64,000 bases of DNA from Rhizobium sp. Leaf306 (GTDB lineage Bacteria; Pseudomonadota; Alphaproteobacteria; Rhizobiales; Rhizobiaceae). Position numbers and translations under genes: made by a program. The stretch spans positions 764,970 through 828,969 of the forward strand of contig NZ_LMNX01000001.1 of assembly GCF_001423425.1 (NCBI RefSeq), in the 5' to 3' direction. Shown one piece after another: positions 35,281-44,576 of this stretch; position 1 is the stretch's first letter, and every line of letters begins with the position of its first letter. The notes under the pieces are model-generated. The model made no database searches, was not told the origin of the DNA, and saw only the letters and a list, made by a program, of their open reading frames with translations.

Positions 35281-35789
35281 TTCTGAACCACCTCGACGCT
35301 GCCGTCCGCCATCACCGTGCCGTTGACCATGACGCCCGTATCGAGGTTCCTGACCTTGATGACCTCGCCTGTCATCGCATCGTCCATGGGCGCGCCGCGG
35401 GCAGCGATGACCATGCGCTGCGACGAGAAGGTAAGCCTGACACTTGTGCCGCGCTTGACCGTGAAAGGATCGCGGAGAACGTTCAAAGGAATGGTGCGGC
35501 CGGCAAGCAGCGTCTTGCGCGTGACCTTGCCGACCACCTGATCCAGCGAACTGGCATAGCCCGGCGCGATATTCGGATTGGTGACGGCCACCTCGCTGAC
35601 GAACGCCTCGCCGATCGTATCGCCCGGATAGATCGTGGTGCTGGGCACGACGGCATTGCGCGGCTCCGCGAATGCCGCCCCCGGCAGGATGAGCGCGCTC
35701 AAAAGCGCCCCGGCCAGCCAGGTCTTCATTCCGGTTTTCCAGCTGCTTGCCCGACCGGTTTTCCGGACGTTCTCTTGCCAAAGCATCAT
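35277..35789 (-). CDS. flgA: P-ring assembly chaperone FlgA
   Basis: This is a 170-residue periplasmic chaperone for FlgI. The C-terminal SAF-like part (VTRKTLLAGRTIPLNVLRDPFTVKRGTSVRLTF) identifies it. Two starts are possible: ATG 35789, with a GGCGGA ribosome-site match 6 bases upstream, and ATG 35729 (MKTWLAGALLSALILPG), which gives a standard-length signal peptide. The longer form is given here; the shorter would be 150 residues. Confidence 0.88.
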   Translation of the reverse strand: MMLWQENVRKTGRASSWKTGMKTWLAGALLSALILPGAAFAEPRNAVVPSTTIYPGDTIGEAFVSEVAVTNPNIAPGYASSLDQVVGKVTRKTLLAGRTIPLNVLRDPFTVKRGTSVRLTFSSQRMVIAARGAPMDDAMTGEVIKVRNLDTGVMVNGTVMADGSVEVVQK

Positions 35790-35813
35790 GCTCGGTCCGC
35801 CTTCTATCTTCCG

Positions 35814-36602
35814 CTACTTGAGGTTCTGGCTGACGATCTGCGCCATCTCGTCGGCGGTGGTGATCACCTTCGAGTTCATTTCATACGCACGCTGAGCGGA
35901 GATCAGATCGGTGATCTCCTTGACTGAATCGACGTTGGAGTTCTCGAGATAGCCCTGCTTGAGGTAGCCGAAGCCAGTCTCCTGCGGGTTGGCGACCACC
36001 GGCTGCCCGGATGCCGCCGTTTCAGAAAACAGGTTGTCGCCCAAAGGCTTCAGACCGGCATCGTTGACGAAGTTGGTCAGAGTGATCTGGCCGAGTTCCG
36101 TCGGGGTCGTCGATGTCCCGATCGTCGCATTGACGATCCCGTCTTCGCTGACGCTGACCGACGTCGCGTCAGTCGGAATGGTGATTTGCGGGATGACACC
36201 GTAACCGTCGGCAGTCACCAGTCTTCCGTTGGCATCCTTGTTGAAGGACCCGGCGCGGGTGTATAGGGTCTCACCGTTGGTGCCTTCGACCATGAACCAA
36301 CCACGCCCGACGATCGCCATGTCGAGATCGTTGCTCGTCTGGGTGATTTCGCCCTGGATGTGGAGCTTGCGGACGGACTGCGTCTGAACACCGAGACCGA
36401 TATTGGCACCTTCCGGCACAGCGGACTGATCGGCGCGGTTGGCGACGCCCGAAGCGCGCTCGGTCTGATAGAGAAGGTCGGTAAACTCGGCACGCGACCG
36501 CTTGAAGCCGGTCGTGTTGATGTTGGCGATGTTGTTTGCGATGACTTCGAGATTGGTCTGCTGCGCATCCATGCCGGTAGCGGCAATTGCTAGTGCTCTC
36601 AT
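35814..36602 (-). CDS. flgG: Distal rod protein FlgG
   Basis: This is a 262-residue rod protein. It opens [45 protein letters not shown] and closes [39 protein letters not shown]. These are the classic FlgG ends. It lies between fliE and flgA and polymerises beyond FlgB/FlgC/FlgF. Confidence 0.97.
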   Translation of the reverse strand: MRALAIAATGMDAQQTNLEVIANNIANINTTGFKRSRAEFTDLLYQTERASGVANRADQSAVPEGANIGLGVQTQSVRKLHIQGEITQTSNDLDMAIVGRGWFMVEGTNGETLYTRAGSFNKDANGRLVTADGYGVIPQITIPTDATSVSVSEDGIVNATIGTSTTPTELGQITLTNFVNDAGLKPLGDNLFSETAASGQPVVANPQETGFGYLKQGYLENSNVDSVKEITDLISAQRAYEMNSKVITTADEMAQIVSQNLK

Positions 36603-36619
36603 GGTCTCTGCTCCAGTCT

Positions 36620-36958
36620 CTAGATCTGCATCTTGGTGATGTCGAGGTAGGCGGACACGATCTTGTCGCGGAACGCCGTTGCCGTCTTCAGCGCCTGTTC
36701 GGCCTGGAGAACGGCATCGACCACTTCACGCGTGTTCGCCTTACCCTGGATGCCGGCAAACGATGCAGTTTCACCGCCCTTGACGGCGTTGATCGCGTCT
36801 GTTGCCATGCTTCCCAGGACATCACCGAAGCCCGGTCCTGCAACGGCCGTCGTTGCCGCGTTGACCGCGGTGCCGAGAACATTTGCTGCCGTATTGTCGC
36901 CGGAGACGCCGTCGGTCTGCTTTGTGAACAGGCCGAGGCCCTCAATAGGATTGATCAT
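36620..36958 (-). CDS. fliE: Basal-body MS ring-rod junction protein FliE
   Basis: This is a 112-residue protein with a Gly/Ala-rich N-terminus and the conserved C-terminus [36 protein letters not shown]. It links the MS ring to the proximal rod and is the first rod substrate exported. It directly follows flgC (2-base gap). Confidence 0.95.
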   Translation of the reverse strand: MINPIEGLGLFTKQTDGVSGDNTAANVLGTAVNAATTAVAGPGFGDVLGSMATDAINAVKGGETASFAGIQGKANTREVVDAVLQAEQALKTATAFRDKIVSAYLDITKMQI

Positions 36959-36960
36959 CT

Positions 36961-37374
36961 TTAACCTTTCAAGAGATCGATGGTCGCCGAGATCAGATCG
37001 CGGGACTGGCGAATGCTCTGGAGATTTGCCTCGTAGCTGCGGTTTGCTTCACGCAGGTCTGCCATTTCGATCAGCATGTTGACGTTCGGCATCTTGACGA
37101 CGCCGTTTGCGTCCGCTGCCGGATTGCTGGGGTCGAGTTCTTCAACGAAGTCACCCTTGTCGACACCGATCTTCTGGACGCCGACGGTCCTGACCCCTGT
37201 TGCCCGGTCGAGTTCGGCGCCGAACGTCACCGTCTTGCGGCGATAGGGATCGGCACCCGGCGTATCGCCGGTGGTGCGGGCGTTGGCGATGTTTTCCGAC
37301 ACGATGCGGAGTCTGGTCGCTTCCGCTTCCATGCCGCTGCCAGAAATCTTGAGGGCTGCTGATAAAGGATCCAT
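36961..37374 (-). CDS. flgC: Proximal rod protein FlgC
   Basis: This is a 137-residue protein from ATG 37374 ([35 protein letters not shown]). The longer open frame to 37725 overlaps flgB and is rejected. The C-terminal [31 protein letters not shown] is typical. The start lies 5 bases after the flgB stop. Confidence 0.95.
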   Translation of the reverse strand: MDPLSAALKISGSGMEAEATRLRIVSENIANARTTGDTPGADPYRRKTVTFGAELDRATGVRTVGVQKIGVDKGDFVEELDPSNPAADANGVVKMPNVNMLIEMADLREANRSYEANLQSIRQSRDLISATIDLLKG

Positions 37375-37379
37375 TGGGC

Positions 37380-37769
37380 TCACTTGCCGACTGCGGTCAA
37401 CATCATGTTGTGGAACGCCTTCACCAGCTGCGTATTCAGCTCGTACTGGCGCTTGATCTCCCCGCTCTTGGAGAGTTCGCTGGCAACAGCAACCGTGTTG
37501 CCCGACTCCTGATTGCCGATCTCGTTGTTGAGATCTTCGTCCCTGACGTCGACATTGTCCGAGCCGAGGCCGACGCTGGCGAAATGGGCCGAATTGGTGC
37601 GCGCCATCGGGATGTTCGAGGCGTCGAGTACCGATTGGAACGGCGTCACGTCCTGTGCCCGGTATTGCGGTGTATTCGCGTTGGCGATGTTGGTGCTGAC
37701 GACTTGTTGCCGGATCGACAGCCACTCCGCCTGCCTGGAGGCAAGCTCAAACAATTGGATCTGTTGCAT
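37380..37769 (-). CDS. flgB: Proximal rod protein FlgB
   Basis: This is a 129-residue protein from ATG 37769 ([41 protein letters not shown]), with GGAG 8 bases upstream. The frame upstream to 37898 is not conserved. It heads the minus-strand operon flgB-flgC-fliE-flgG-flgA-flgI-motE-flgH-fliL-fliP. It shares a 297-base divergent control region with the fourth flagellin. Confidence 0.95.
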   Translation of the reverse strand: MQQIQLFELASRQAEWLSIRQQVVSTNIANANTPQYRAQDVTPFQSVLDASNIPMARTNSAHFASVGLGSDNVDVRDEDLNNEIGNQESGNTVAVASELSKSGEIKRQYELNTQLVKAFHNMMLTAVGK

Positions 37770-37929
37770 CACGTCTTCTCCGTCTTCTCGACAAAGGAGT
37801 AAGATTAGAAACTTGCGTGGGACTTGTGCTGATGCCCGCAGACCCGCGGCGAGCCCGGCATCCAAGATGAATGCTGCGTGGGTGCGGACCCGTTGCACGA
37901 GGTTTTGCGGGTCGACCGTTGAGGCCTAA

Positions 37930-37951
37930 TTAACTTTCTGTTAAACATAAG
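37930..37951 (+). promoter_or_regulatory. TTAA direct repeat upstream of flagellin 4
   Basis: TTAAC (37930) and TTAAAC (37941) start 11 bases apart and run into CATAAG, the same layout as upstream of flagellin 1. Distance to the flagellin ATG (126 bases) also matches (133 bases there). A candidate Rem site by inference; it may also serve the divergent flgB operon. Confidence 0.4.
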
Positions 37952-38001
37952 CTTACAAATTGCTGCAAAAGCGATGGGCCTGCGTCTTCGACCAGGCGGG
38001 C

Positions 38002-38067
38002 ATGAAGCCATTCGATCGCAGCCAGATGTTTTGGCAAAATCCCTTAGTTTTCAAGGATCATGCCTGA
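38002..38067 (+). promoter_or_regulatory. Candidate leader peptide overlapping flagellin 4 start
   Basis: After GGCATGAAGC, a 21-codon frame (starts MKPFDRSQMFW) ends at a TGA sharing its A with the flagellin ATG (TGATG). The opening MKP equals that of the flagellin 2 leader; the rest differs. Confidence 0.35.
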
Positions 38068-39032
38068 TGTCCGACGCTATCTCCGTCAGCTATATCCAGA
38101 GTGCGTTGCAGACTCTGCTGTTCACCAGTGATTCGCTGGAAGAGGCACAGAAGCGTACCTCCAGCGGCTACAAGATCAATTCCCCGGCGGATAATGCGAG
38201 CTACTGGTCGGTCGCAAATTCGATGACGTCGGACACGAAAATTCTGAGCAGTGTGAACGATGCGCTCGGTCTTGGCGCCGCAAAGGTCGATGCCGCCTAT
38301 TCCGCTGTCGAATCGTCGATCGATATTGCCGACCAGATCGTGGCCAACCTGACCACCGCCAAGGAAGACGGTGTCGACCAGAGCGCCGTCAACGCCACAA
38401 TCAGCGATCTCAAGGCCAGCCTCTCGTCACTGATCAAATCCGCATCGTTCGGGAGTGACAACTGGCTTTACAACTCGTCGGAGGCCGACGCTGGCGCGAA
38501 GACCGTTCCGGCCTATTTCCAGCGCAGTGTGTCGGGTTCAGTATCGCTGTCCTACGCGACATTCGATGCAAGCAATTCCACGCTGATCGATACCGGCGAT
38601 GCAAACCGCGGGCTTCTTACGAGCTCGATCGATCCGAGTACTCTTGCCTCGAACGGAACCGGCTCGGGCAAACAGTATTATCTGTTGGACGCAGGGTCGG
38701 AGATCGCCACGGATGGTTCCCCGATCGAACTGACCGACGAGACGACGTCCGAAGACATCGACGACATGATCAACGTCATGAACTACATTCAGCAGAAGCT
38801 GACGACGCTCGGTTCAACGCTTGGGACGATGTCGAACCGGATCGATACCCAGTCGAGCTTCGTTTCGAGCCTGGCGGACGTGTTTGACAAGAGCATCTCG
38901 CACCTCATCGATGCGGACATGGAGGCGGAGTCGACCAAGGTCAGCGCCTATCAGGCCCAGCAGGAGCTTTCGTCCCAGATCCTCGGCATGGCCAATACCC
39001 ATCTGCAGAGCCTCGCGACCCTCTTTAGGTAG
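38067..39032 (+). CDS. Flagellin (fourth, divergent)
   Basis: This is a 321-residue flagellin starting MSDAISVSYIQSALQTLLFTSDSLEEAQKRTSSGYKINSPADNASYWSVANSM and ending ADMEAESTKVSAYQAQQELSSQILGMANTHLQSLATLFR. It is more divergent and about 30 residues longer than the other three, mainly in the centre. It sits apart from them, divergent from flgB and convergent with the small gene downstream of fliI. AAGGA lies 9 bases upstream. A minor or accessory filament subunit is likely. Confidence 0.95.
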   Translation: MSDAISVSYIQSALQTLLFTSDSLEEAQKRTSSGYKINSPADNASYWSVANSMTSDTKILSSVNDALGLGAAKVDAAYSAVESSIDIADQIVANLTTAKEDGVDQSAVNATISDLKASLSSLIKSASFGSDNWLYNSSEADAGAKTVPAYFQRSVSGSVSLSYATFDASNSTLIDTGDANRGLLTSSIDPSTLASNGTGSGKQYYLLDAGSEIATDGSPIELTDETTSEDIDDMINVMNYIQQKLTTLGSTLGTMSNRIDTQSSFVSSLADVFDKSISHLIDADMEAESTKVSAYQAQQELSSQILGMANTHLQSLATLFR

Positions 39033-39101
39033 GGCGGCCCTCTTCAGCGCCACGGCTCTGAAATTTTCGCAATAAAAAGCCTCGGACGCCGGTGAACTGA
39101 C

Positions 39102-39130
39102 CCCATCAAAGCTGGATCAGCTTTGATGGG
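39102..39130. terminator. Hairpin between convergent genes
   Basis: CCCATCAAAGCT pairs perfectly with AGCTTTGATGGG (12 bp) around loop GGATC. It lies 70 bases after the flagellin stop and 45 bases from the stop of the opposing gene. No T-run on either side, so it may be a bidirectional mRNA 3'-end element and not a classical terminator. Confidence 0.55.
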
Positions 39131-39174
39131 CAGCGTACGGACGTGCCGAAGCTTTTTGCTGTGCTGCCAGTTGC

Positions 39175-39720
39175 TTACTGGGCGCTCTCGTACATTTCTC
39201 CGGTGGAGGTGACGATCACCCATTTGCCGTTCTTCTGGGTAAGCGCGGCCAGGCGGCTGTTGTCCGGCAGGACCGAACCCGTCTGAACAATGTACATTCC
39301 CCGATCGTCCTCGATCATCGCGCGTCCGTTGGCGACGTGAAGAAGACGGAAGCTGGAGCGTCCAGGGAACGGCTGCTGAGTGCCCGTGTCCTCGCCCTTC
39401 GCATCGGCCGAGCCCGCCTTGGGAACTGTTGCCGTTACAAGCAGGTCGGTCGGTTCCTCGGGCGGTCTGCGGGCCACCGACATCGGCGGCACTTCGACCA
39501 CGTCGCGCTGACGGAAGCTGCGCAGGTCGCGCAGTTGCTCCCAACCCGAAACGTTGACGCCGAACTTATCTTCGTTGAGGAAGACGTACCACGGGAACAT
39601 GGCGGCGGCGACGGCGAGCAACAACGTGCCGCCCTTCAGCGTGATGTCTGCCGCCGTGGTCTTTTCGTCCGACTTCTTCTTGAAGCGTTTTGCCAGTTTC
39701 TGCCGTTGCGTGAATTTCAT
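39175..39720 (-). CDS. Conserved membrane-anchored protein downstream of fliI
   Basis: This is a 181-residue protein from ATG 39720 (GAGGA 6 bases upstream; the in-frame TTG at 39726 is disfavoured). A basic N-terminus (QRQKLAKRFKKKSDEK) precedes one membrane segment (about 29-48: GGTLLLAVAAAMFPWYVF), then a Pro-rich linker and a small beta-rich C-terminal domain (RAMIEDDRGMYIVQTGSVLPDNSRLAALTQKNGKWVIVTSTGEMY). Homologous small genes occur between fliI and flgB in rhizobial clusters. Function unknown; it is not FliJ-like since it has a membrane segment and no coiled coil. Confidence 0.75.
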   Translation of the reverse strand: MKFTQRQKLAKRFKKKSDEKTTAADITLKGGTLLLAVAAAMFPWYVFLNEDKFGVNVSGWEQLRDLRSFRQRDVVEVPPMSVARRPPEEPTDLLVTATVPKAGSADAKGEDTGTQQPFPGRSSFRLLHVANGRAMIEDDRGMYIVQTGSVLPDNSRLAALTQKNGKWVIVTSTGEMYESAQ

Positions 39721-39732
39721 CCCCAATCCTCA

Positions 39733-41124
39733 TCAACCCCTCTTGAGAGCCGGCATCTGGCCCTGGGCCGCGACATTGCGCAGCGCGATGGCCAGCTCCG
39801 CGTAGGCGTCGGCAACGCGCTTGTCGCCGGGCGTCTGCTTCAGCACTTCATAGATCGCGGGCACCTGCCTCACCGCCATGTCGAGATCGGCATCGGTCCC
39901 TTGCCGGTAGCCGCCGATCAAGCGCAGATCGCGGGTTTCCTCGAAGCGATGCATCAGTGTTTTCAATCGCATGACCAGTTTCTCCTGGTCGGGCGTCCAG
40001 GCCTTTCGGGCGAGACGCGAGATCGACGACAGGGGATTGATCGGCGGGTAGCGACCTTCGTCGGCGAGACCGCGCTCCAGCACGATGTGCCCGTCGAGAA
40101 TGCCGCGGGCGGAGTCGGAGACCGGATCGTTGTGGTTATCGCCGTCGACGAGGACGGAAATGATGGCGGTGATCGTGCCGCTGTCTTCGAGGCCCGGCCC
40201 TGCCCGTTCCAACAGTTTGGGCAGTTCGGTAAACACCGACGCCGGATAGCCGCGCGAAATCGGCAACTCGCCGCCGGCGATCGCGACTTCACGCACCGCA
40301 TGCGCAAAGCGCGTCACGCTGTCTGCGATGAACAGCACGTTTTCGCCCTTGTCGCGAAAGTGCTCGGCAATGGTCATGGCGATCAGCGGCGCCATTTTGC
40401 GCAGCATCGGGCTTTCATCGCTCGTGGCCACCACGGCGATGGATTTCTTCATGTTCTCGCCCATCGTGTCTTCGATGAATTCGCGCACCTCGCGGCCGCG
40501 TTCCCCGACGAGGGCAATCACGACGCGGTCGAACGCATCGGCGCCGGCCATCATCGACAGGAGCGTCGACTTGCCGACGCCGGAGCCTGCGAAAATGCCG
40601 AGACGCTGGCCGAAGCAGAGCGGCGTGAAGATATCGATCGCCTTGACGCCGGTACGGAAACCTTCCTCGACGCGACGGCGGGACATGGATGGCGGCGCGG
40701 TACTCATGATCGAGCGCGCCACATCGCCCTGCACAAGCGGACCGCGGTCGTCGATCGGCCGACACAGCGCATCGATGGCGCGACCGCACCAGCTGTCATG
40801 CGGGGAGACCTTGAACTCACCGATGCGCAGAACACTGTCACGGATGCCGATCGGCTCGCCCGGTTCGATCGGGCAGATATGAACCTGGTCGGACTCGACT
40901 TTGATCACCTGGCCGAGATGCGTACCAACACTGCTGCAATGCTCGACGAAGTCGCCCAGCCTGACATGTTTCGAAAGGCCGCTGACGGTGTAATAGGTCG
41001 CGGAAATTGCGGTGACCACGCCGCCCGGTGCAAACGCAAAGGCCGGCCCGGTGTGGCGCCCAACGAGGGCTGCCAAGAGATCGAGCTTGTTTGCCGGGCC
41101 GTGAACTGTCTGACTTGCGGTCAT
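39733..41124 (-). CDS. fliI: Flagellar export ATPase FliI
   Basis: This is a 463-residue ATPase related to the F1 beta subunit. Walker A AGSGVGKST lies at 179-187, Walker B region RVVIALVGERGREVREFIEDTMGE is followed by SVTRFAHAVREVA, and the DGH motif reads ILDGHIVLERGLADEGRYP. It powers unfolding and delivery of export substrates. It lies downstream of flgF (18 bases) in the flgF-fliI-hypothetical unit. Confidence 0.97.
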   Translation of the reverse strand: MTASQTVHGPANKLDLLAALVGRHTGPAFAFAPGGVVTAISATYYTVSGLSKHVRLGDFVEHCSSVGTHLGQVIKVESDQVHICPIEPGEPIGIRDSVLRIGEFKVSPHDSWCGRAIDALCRPIDDRGPLVQGDVARSIMSTAPPSMSRRRVEEGFRTGVKAIDIFTPLCFGQRLGIFAGSGVGKSTLLSMMAGADAFDRVVIALVGERGREVREFIEDTMGENMKKSIAVVATSDESPMLRKMAPLIAMTIAEHFRDKGENVLFIADSVTRFAHAVREVAIAGGELPISRGYPASVFTELPKLLERAGPGLEDSGTITAIISVLVDGDNHNDPVSDSARGILDGHIVLERGLADEGRYPPINPLSSISRLARKAWTPDQEKLVMRLKTLMHRFEETRDLRLIGGYRQGTDADLDMAVRQVPAIYEVLKQTPGDKRVADAYAELAIALRNVAAQGQMPALKRG

Positions 41125-41142
41125 GAGGGATCGTTTTCCGGC

Positions 41143-41877
41143 TTACTGGCTACCGCCCAAGGTCTTGATGGCCTCGGTGAAGCTGCTGTCTGTGGAGCTG
41201 AGAAGCGAGGAAATGCTTTCAAAATTGCGGCTGATCGAAATCAGCTCGGTCATCTGGCCGATGCCGTTGACGTTCGACTGCTCGATAAAGCCCTGCATGA
41301 CGCCGACGTCGCTGTTGTCGACGACCGGCTGTGCCGGTGACGACGGCAGGACGCCGCTGTTTTCATAGCGCAGATAGCCCTTGGAAAGATCGGCCTGGAA
41401 GAGACCCAGCGAAGCGACAATCCTGCCGTCCTGCATGATGCGGCCATCGGTGCCGACCGAGGGCGGGCCGCCGTTGCGGTCGAGCTGGATGGCGCCACCT
41501 CCGGCATCGAGAACCGGATAGCCCCGGATCGACTGGAGTTCGCCCGTGTCTGCCATGGTGAAGCGTCCGTCACGGGTCAAGACCTGGCCCGCCGGCGTAT
41601 CGATCGCCATCCATGCGTCACCCTTGACCGCAAAGTCGAGAGGGTTGCCGGTCTGCTGCAGTTCTCCCGATCTCGTGGAGAGGTAGTCGTTGCCCTGCGA
41701 CACGAAAGAGACCGACGCGGAGATGTTGTTGTCGATTTTGGCGAGCATCTGGTCGAACTTTACTTCGGTCGCCCGGAAGCCGACGGTGTTCATGTTGGCC
41801 ATGTTGTCCGCGACGGTCGTCAACCGCCGCTCAAGCGCCATTTGGGCCGACAGGCCAACATAAATACCAGATTGCAT
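41143..41877 (-). CDS. flgF: Proximal rod protein FlgF
   Basis: This is a 244-residue rod protein from ATG 41877 (AGGAG 8 bases upstream): MQSGIYVGLSAQMALERRLTTVADNMANMNTVGFRATEVKF. The frame continuing to 42030 is not conserved. The C-terminal motif SNVNGIGQMTELISISRNFESISSLL fits FlgF. It is divergent from motA across 205 bases. Confidence 0.95.
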   Translation of the reverse strand: MQSGIYVGLSAQMALERRLTTVADNMANMNTVGFRATEVKFDQMLAKIDNNISASVSFVSQGNDYLSTRSGELQQTGNPLDFAVKGDAWMAIDTPAGQVLTRDGRFTMADTGELQSIRGYPVLDAGGGAIQLDRNGGPPSVGTDGRIMQDGRIVASLGLFQADLSKGYLRYENSGVLPSSPAQPVVDNSDVGVMQGFIEQSNVNGIGQMTELISISRNFESISSLLSSTDSSFTEAIKTLGGSQ

Positions 41878-42082
41878 CGATGGATCTCCTGAGATGAAGC
41901 GGCTCCTACCATCGAGGAATCGCCGAGCGGCCTGAACCGGCCTTCGTGCGCATTCAAACAGGGGTTGCTTGTGTGAAGCTGATCGAAAGTGCGAAACGGC
42001 GGAGAGGCTGCGATAGCCAGCTTCACGCAAGGCTACCCGCCTAGATGTTCCGCTGCATTAATGACGGCGGATACACATCAAA

Positions 42083-42955
42083 ATGATGATCATTGTGGGT
42101 TTCATAATCACTATTGGCTGCGTGCTTGGTGGCTTCATGGCCATGGGCGGCCATCTCAATGTTCTGTTCCAGCCTTTCGAGCTGGTGATCATCGGCGGCG
42201 CAGGCCTGGGCGGCTTTATCATGGCCAACCCGATCAAGGTCGTGAAAGACAGCGGCAAGGCACTGGGTGAAGCCTTCAAGTTCGCGGTTCCCAAGGAGCG
42301 CGAATATCTCGACATCCTCGGCGTTCTCTACGCACTGATGCGCGACCTCAGAACCAAGCCGCGCAACGAGATCGAAGCGCATATCGACAACCCGCAGGAA
42401 TCGTCGATCTTCCAGACGGCTCCGACGGTTCTGAAAAACAAGCAGCTGACCGTGTTCATCTGCGACTATGTTCGCCTGATCATCATCGGCAACGCCCGCA
42501 GCCACGAGATCGAAGCGCTGATGGACGAAGAGCTGGAGACGATGCTGTCCGACAAGCTCAAGCCCTATCATGCGATTACCGCAATGGGTGACTCGTTCCC
42601 GGCCATCGGTATCGTCGCCGCCGTTCTCGGTGTCATCAAGGCCATGGGCAAGATCAACGAGTCGCCTGAGGTCCTGGGCGGACTGATCGGCGCCGCACTG
42701 GTCGGCACCATGCTCGGTATCATTCTCTCCTACTGCGTTTGCAATCCGCTGACCTCGCAGATCAAGGTCGTCCGCACAAAGCAGCATCGCCTCTACACGA
42801 TCGTCAAGCAGACGCTCATCGCCTACATGAACGGCTCCGTACCGCAGGTCGCTCTCGAATACGGTCGCAAGACCATCGGCAACGGCGATCGTCCTTCGAT
42901 CGACGCCGTCGAGCAGGAGATGATGAACCCCGGTGGTGAGAGCAAGGCGGCCTAA
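42083..42955 (+). CDS. motA: Flagellar motor stator protein MotA
   Basis: This is a 290-residue stator protein with four membrane segments. The N-terminal pair begins [22 protein letters not shown]. The cytoplasmic loop holds [26 protein letters not shown], and the second pair is [21 protein letters not shown] and [20 protein letters not shown], with the channel prolines. Two adjacent ATGs (42083, 42086) are possible starts. It is first in motA-fliM-fliN-fliG. Confidence 0.96.
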   Translation: MMIIVGFIITIGCVLGGFMAMGGHLNVLFQPFELVIIGGAGLGGFIMANPIKVVKDSGKALGEAFKFAVPKEREYLDILGVLYALMRDLRTKPRNEIEAHIDNPQESSIFQTAPTVLKNKQLTVFICDYVRLIIIGNARSHEIEALMDEELETMLSDKLKPYHAITAMGDSFPAIGIVAAVLGVIKAMGKINESPEVLGGLIGAALVGTMLGIILSYCVCNPLTSQIKVVRTKQHRLYTIVKQTLIAYMNGSVPQVALEYGRKTIGNGDRPSIDAVEQEMMNPGGESKAA

Positions 42956-42957
42956 CG

Positions 42958-43896
42958 ATGAACAATCCGTCGAGCGAAGTCACTAAGCCGATTGACCCGA
43001 TCGTCCTTGCGCGGCTGACAGGCAGCCTGGGTGACGTGAAGACGATTGCCCATTGCTGCAGCGATGTTGCAGCCCTGCAATGCCAGCTTCTCGGCGATGT
43101 CGTCCAGGAGGAAATGCAGCTCGACATCGGCGTCGAATATGCCGGCCACGTCTCCGGTCTGCGCTCTCAGGTCATCGCGGGGCTTGGCGCGGGTTACACG
43201 CTTGTCAGCGCCAGTCAGCGCAACTGGTGTACCCATTTCGTGCTCGCCACCCGGAACAGCCTGCCGATCGCCATGATCGCGCAGCTGCTCGGCGATACCG
43301 ACCAGCCTTCTGATGACACGCGCACGTTGACGTCTATCGAGGGCGATATCGCATCGCTGCTCGTTTCGCGGATCGCGGGCGTGCTTCGCCTCGGCCTCGG
43401 CCCCAAGGGGGAGTTCGAGCCGGTGCTGTCGCCATGCTATCCGATCACCGACTACGCCCGGCAATCGCTGGAGATCCCCGACTGTTTCGCAGCCGCGGTC
43501 CGGCTTCAGGTCAAGCTTGGATCGCTGACGGGGGAGGTCGTGATCGTCATTCCGCAAAGCGTGTTGCTGAAGACGACGATCACCCGTCCTTCCGGACAAC
43601 TGGCAAACAGTCTTCCGGCGCCGGCCGACGCCGTTGCCGATCACGTGCTGCGCTCGCAGATCGATCTTTGCGCGCGCATCAAGCTCACGCCGCTCAAGCT
43701 TGGCTCAATTGCCAGATTGAAGCCTGGTGATACCATACCGTTCGAAGACATCGGCGACATTGGGGTCGATATGGATGCGAACGGGAAACTGATCTACCGC
43801 TGCGAGTTCGGCCGGTCCGGCGACAGCTATTCCGTAAAGATAAAATCCAACGTCTCTCCAGACGGCAATATACTCAAAAAAATTCTCGATAATTGA
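42958..43896 (+). CDS. fliM: Flagellar motor switch protein FliM
   Basis: This is a 312-residue, divergent rhizobial FliM. The middle CheC-like domain and the C-terminal SpoA domain (IDLCARIKLTPLKLGSIARLKPGDTIPFEDIGDIGVDMDANGKLIYRCEFGRSGDSYSVKI) are recognisable. The N-terminal CheY-binding helix is poorly conserved. It starts 2 bases after the motA stop and is followed by fliN. Confidence 0.92.
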   Translation: MNNPSSEVTKPIDPIVLARLTGSLGDVKTIAHCCSDVAALQCQLLGDVVQEEMQLDIGVEYAGHVSGLRSQVIAGLGAGYTLVSASQRNWCTHFVLATRNSLPIAMIAQLLGDTDQPSDDTRTLTSIEGDIASLLVSRIAGVLRLGLGPKGEFEPVLSPCYPITDYARQSLEIPDCFAAAVRLQVKLGSLTGEVVIVIPQSVLLKTTITRPSGQLANSLPAPADAVADHVLRSQIDLCARIKLTPLKLGSIARLKPGDTIPFEDIGDIGVDMDANGKLIYRCEFGRSGDSYSVKIKSNVSPDGNILKKILDN

Positions 43897-43951
43897 CGCG
43901 GCGCCTCCGCGCCCGGCAGCTTCAGACAAGTTTCGATGTGGATAATAGATC

Positions 43952-44548
43952 ATGGCTAGAAAAACGACCGTCAAAAACGAACTGACTGAAGATCCGATCG
44001 CTTCGAGCAGCCTGGATCTGGAACACGCGATCGACGACCTGCGTGGCGCATTGAAGGCGGACGAGGACGGCACGCTGCTGTCGGCCGATCCGTTCGCGTC
44101 ACCGGCCTCCGATTTCGGCAGCGACAGCTTCGGTTCGACGGATTTCGGAACGAGCGACTTTGGCTCGACCGATTTCGGCGGCAGCGATTTTGGTGGTGGC
44201 GACCTTGGCAAGTCCGACTTCGGAGCCAGCAGCTTTGGTGGTGGCGCAAGTGCGATGCCGAGCTTCGGATCCGACACGCATGGTGAAAGCCTCGAGGCCA
44301 ATCATGACCTCATCTTGGACATTCCGATCGATGTCCAGATCGTGCTCGGTTCAAGCCGCATGCCGGTCAAGGGTCTGATGAGCCTCAAGGAAGGCACGAC
44401 GATCACGCTCGACAAGAAAATCGGCGAGCCGGTCGATATCACCGTGAACGGTCGCCTGATCGCCCGCGGTGAAATCACGCTTCTCGAAGACGACGATACG
44501 CGCTTCGGCGTAAAGCTCACTGAATTGTCAGGAGCTCCCAAGAGCTAA
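43952..44548 (+). CDS. fliN: Flagellar motor switch protein FliN with SDFG-repeat extension
   Basis: This is a 198-residue switch protein. Residues about 112-195 form the FliN/SpoA domain ([70 protein letters not shown]). Residues about 50-95 are a low-complexity array of S-D-F-G-like units ([20 protein letters not shown]), about twice as long a protein as a minimal FliN. Position after fliM and before fliG is conserved. Confidence 0.95.
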   Translation: MARKTTVKNELTEDPIASSSLDLEHAIDDLRGALKADEDGTLLSADPFASPASDFGSDSFGSTDFGTSDFGSTDFGGSDFGGGDLGKSDFGASSFGGGASAMPSFGSDTHGESLEANHDLILDIPIDVQIVLGSSRMPVKGLMSLKEGTTITLDKKIGEPVDITVNGRLIARGEITLLEDDDTRFGVKLTELSGAPKS

Positions 44549-44576
44549 AATGAATTTAGCGTTTTAGGACAAGCCC

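Noticed and set aside
39337..41340. 667-codon open frame on the plus strand
   Set aside because: Antisense shadow of fliI and its neighbours, with no recognisable domain.
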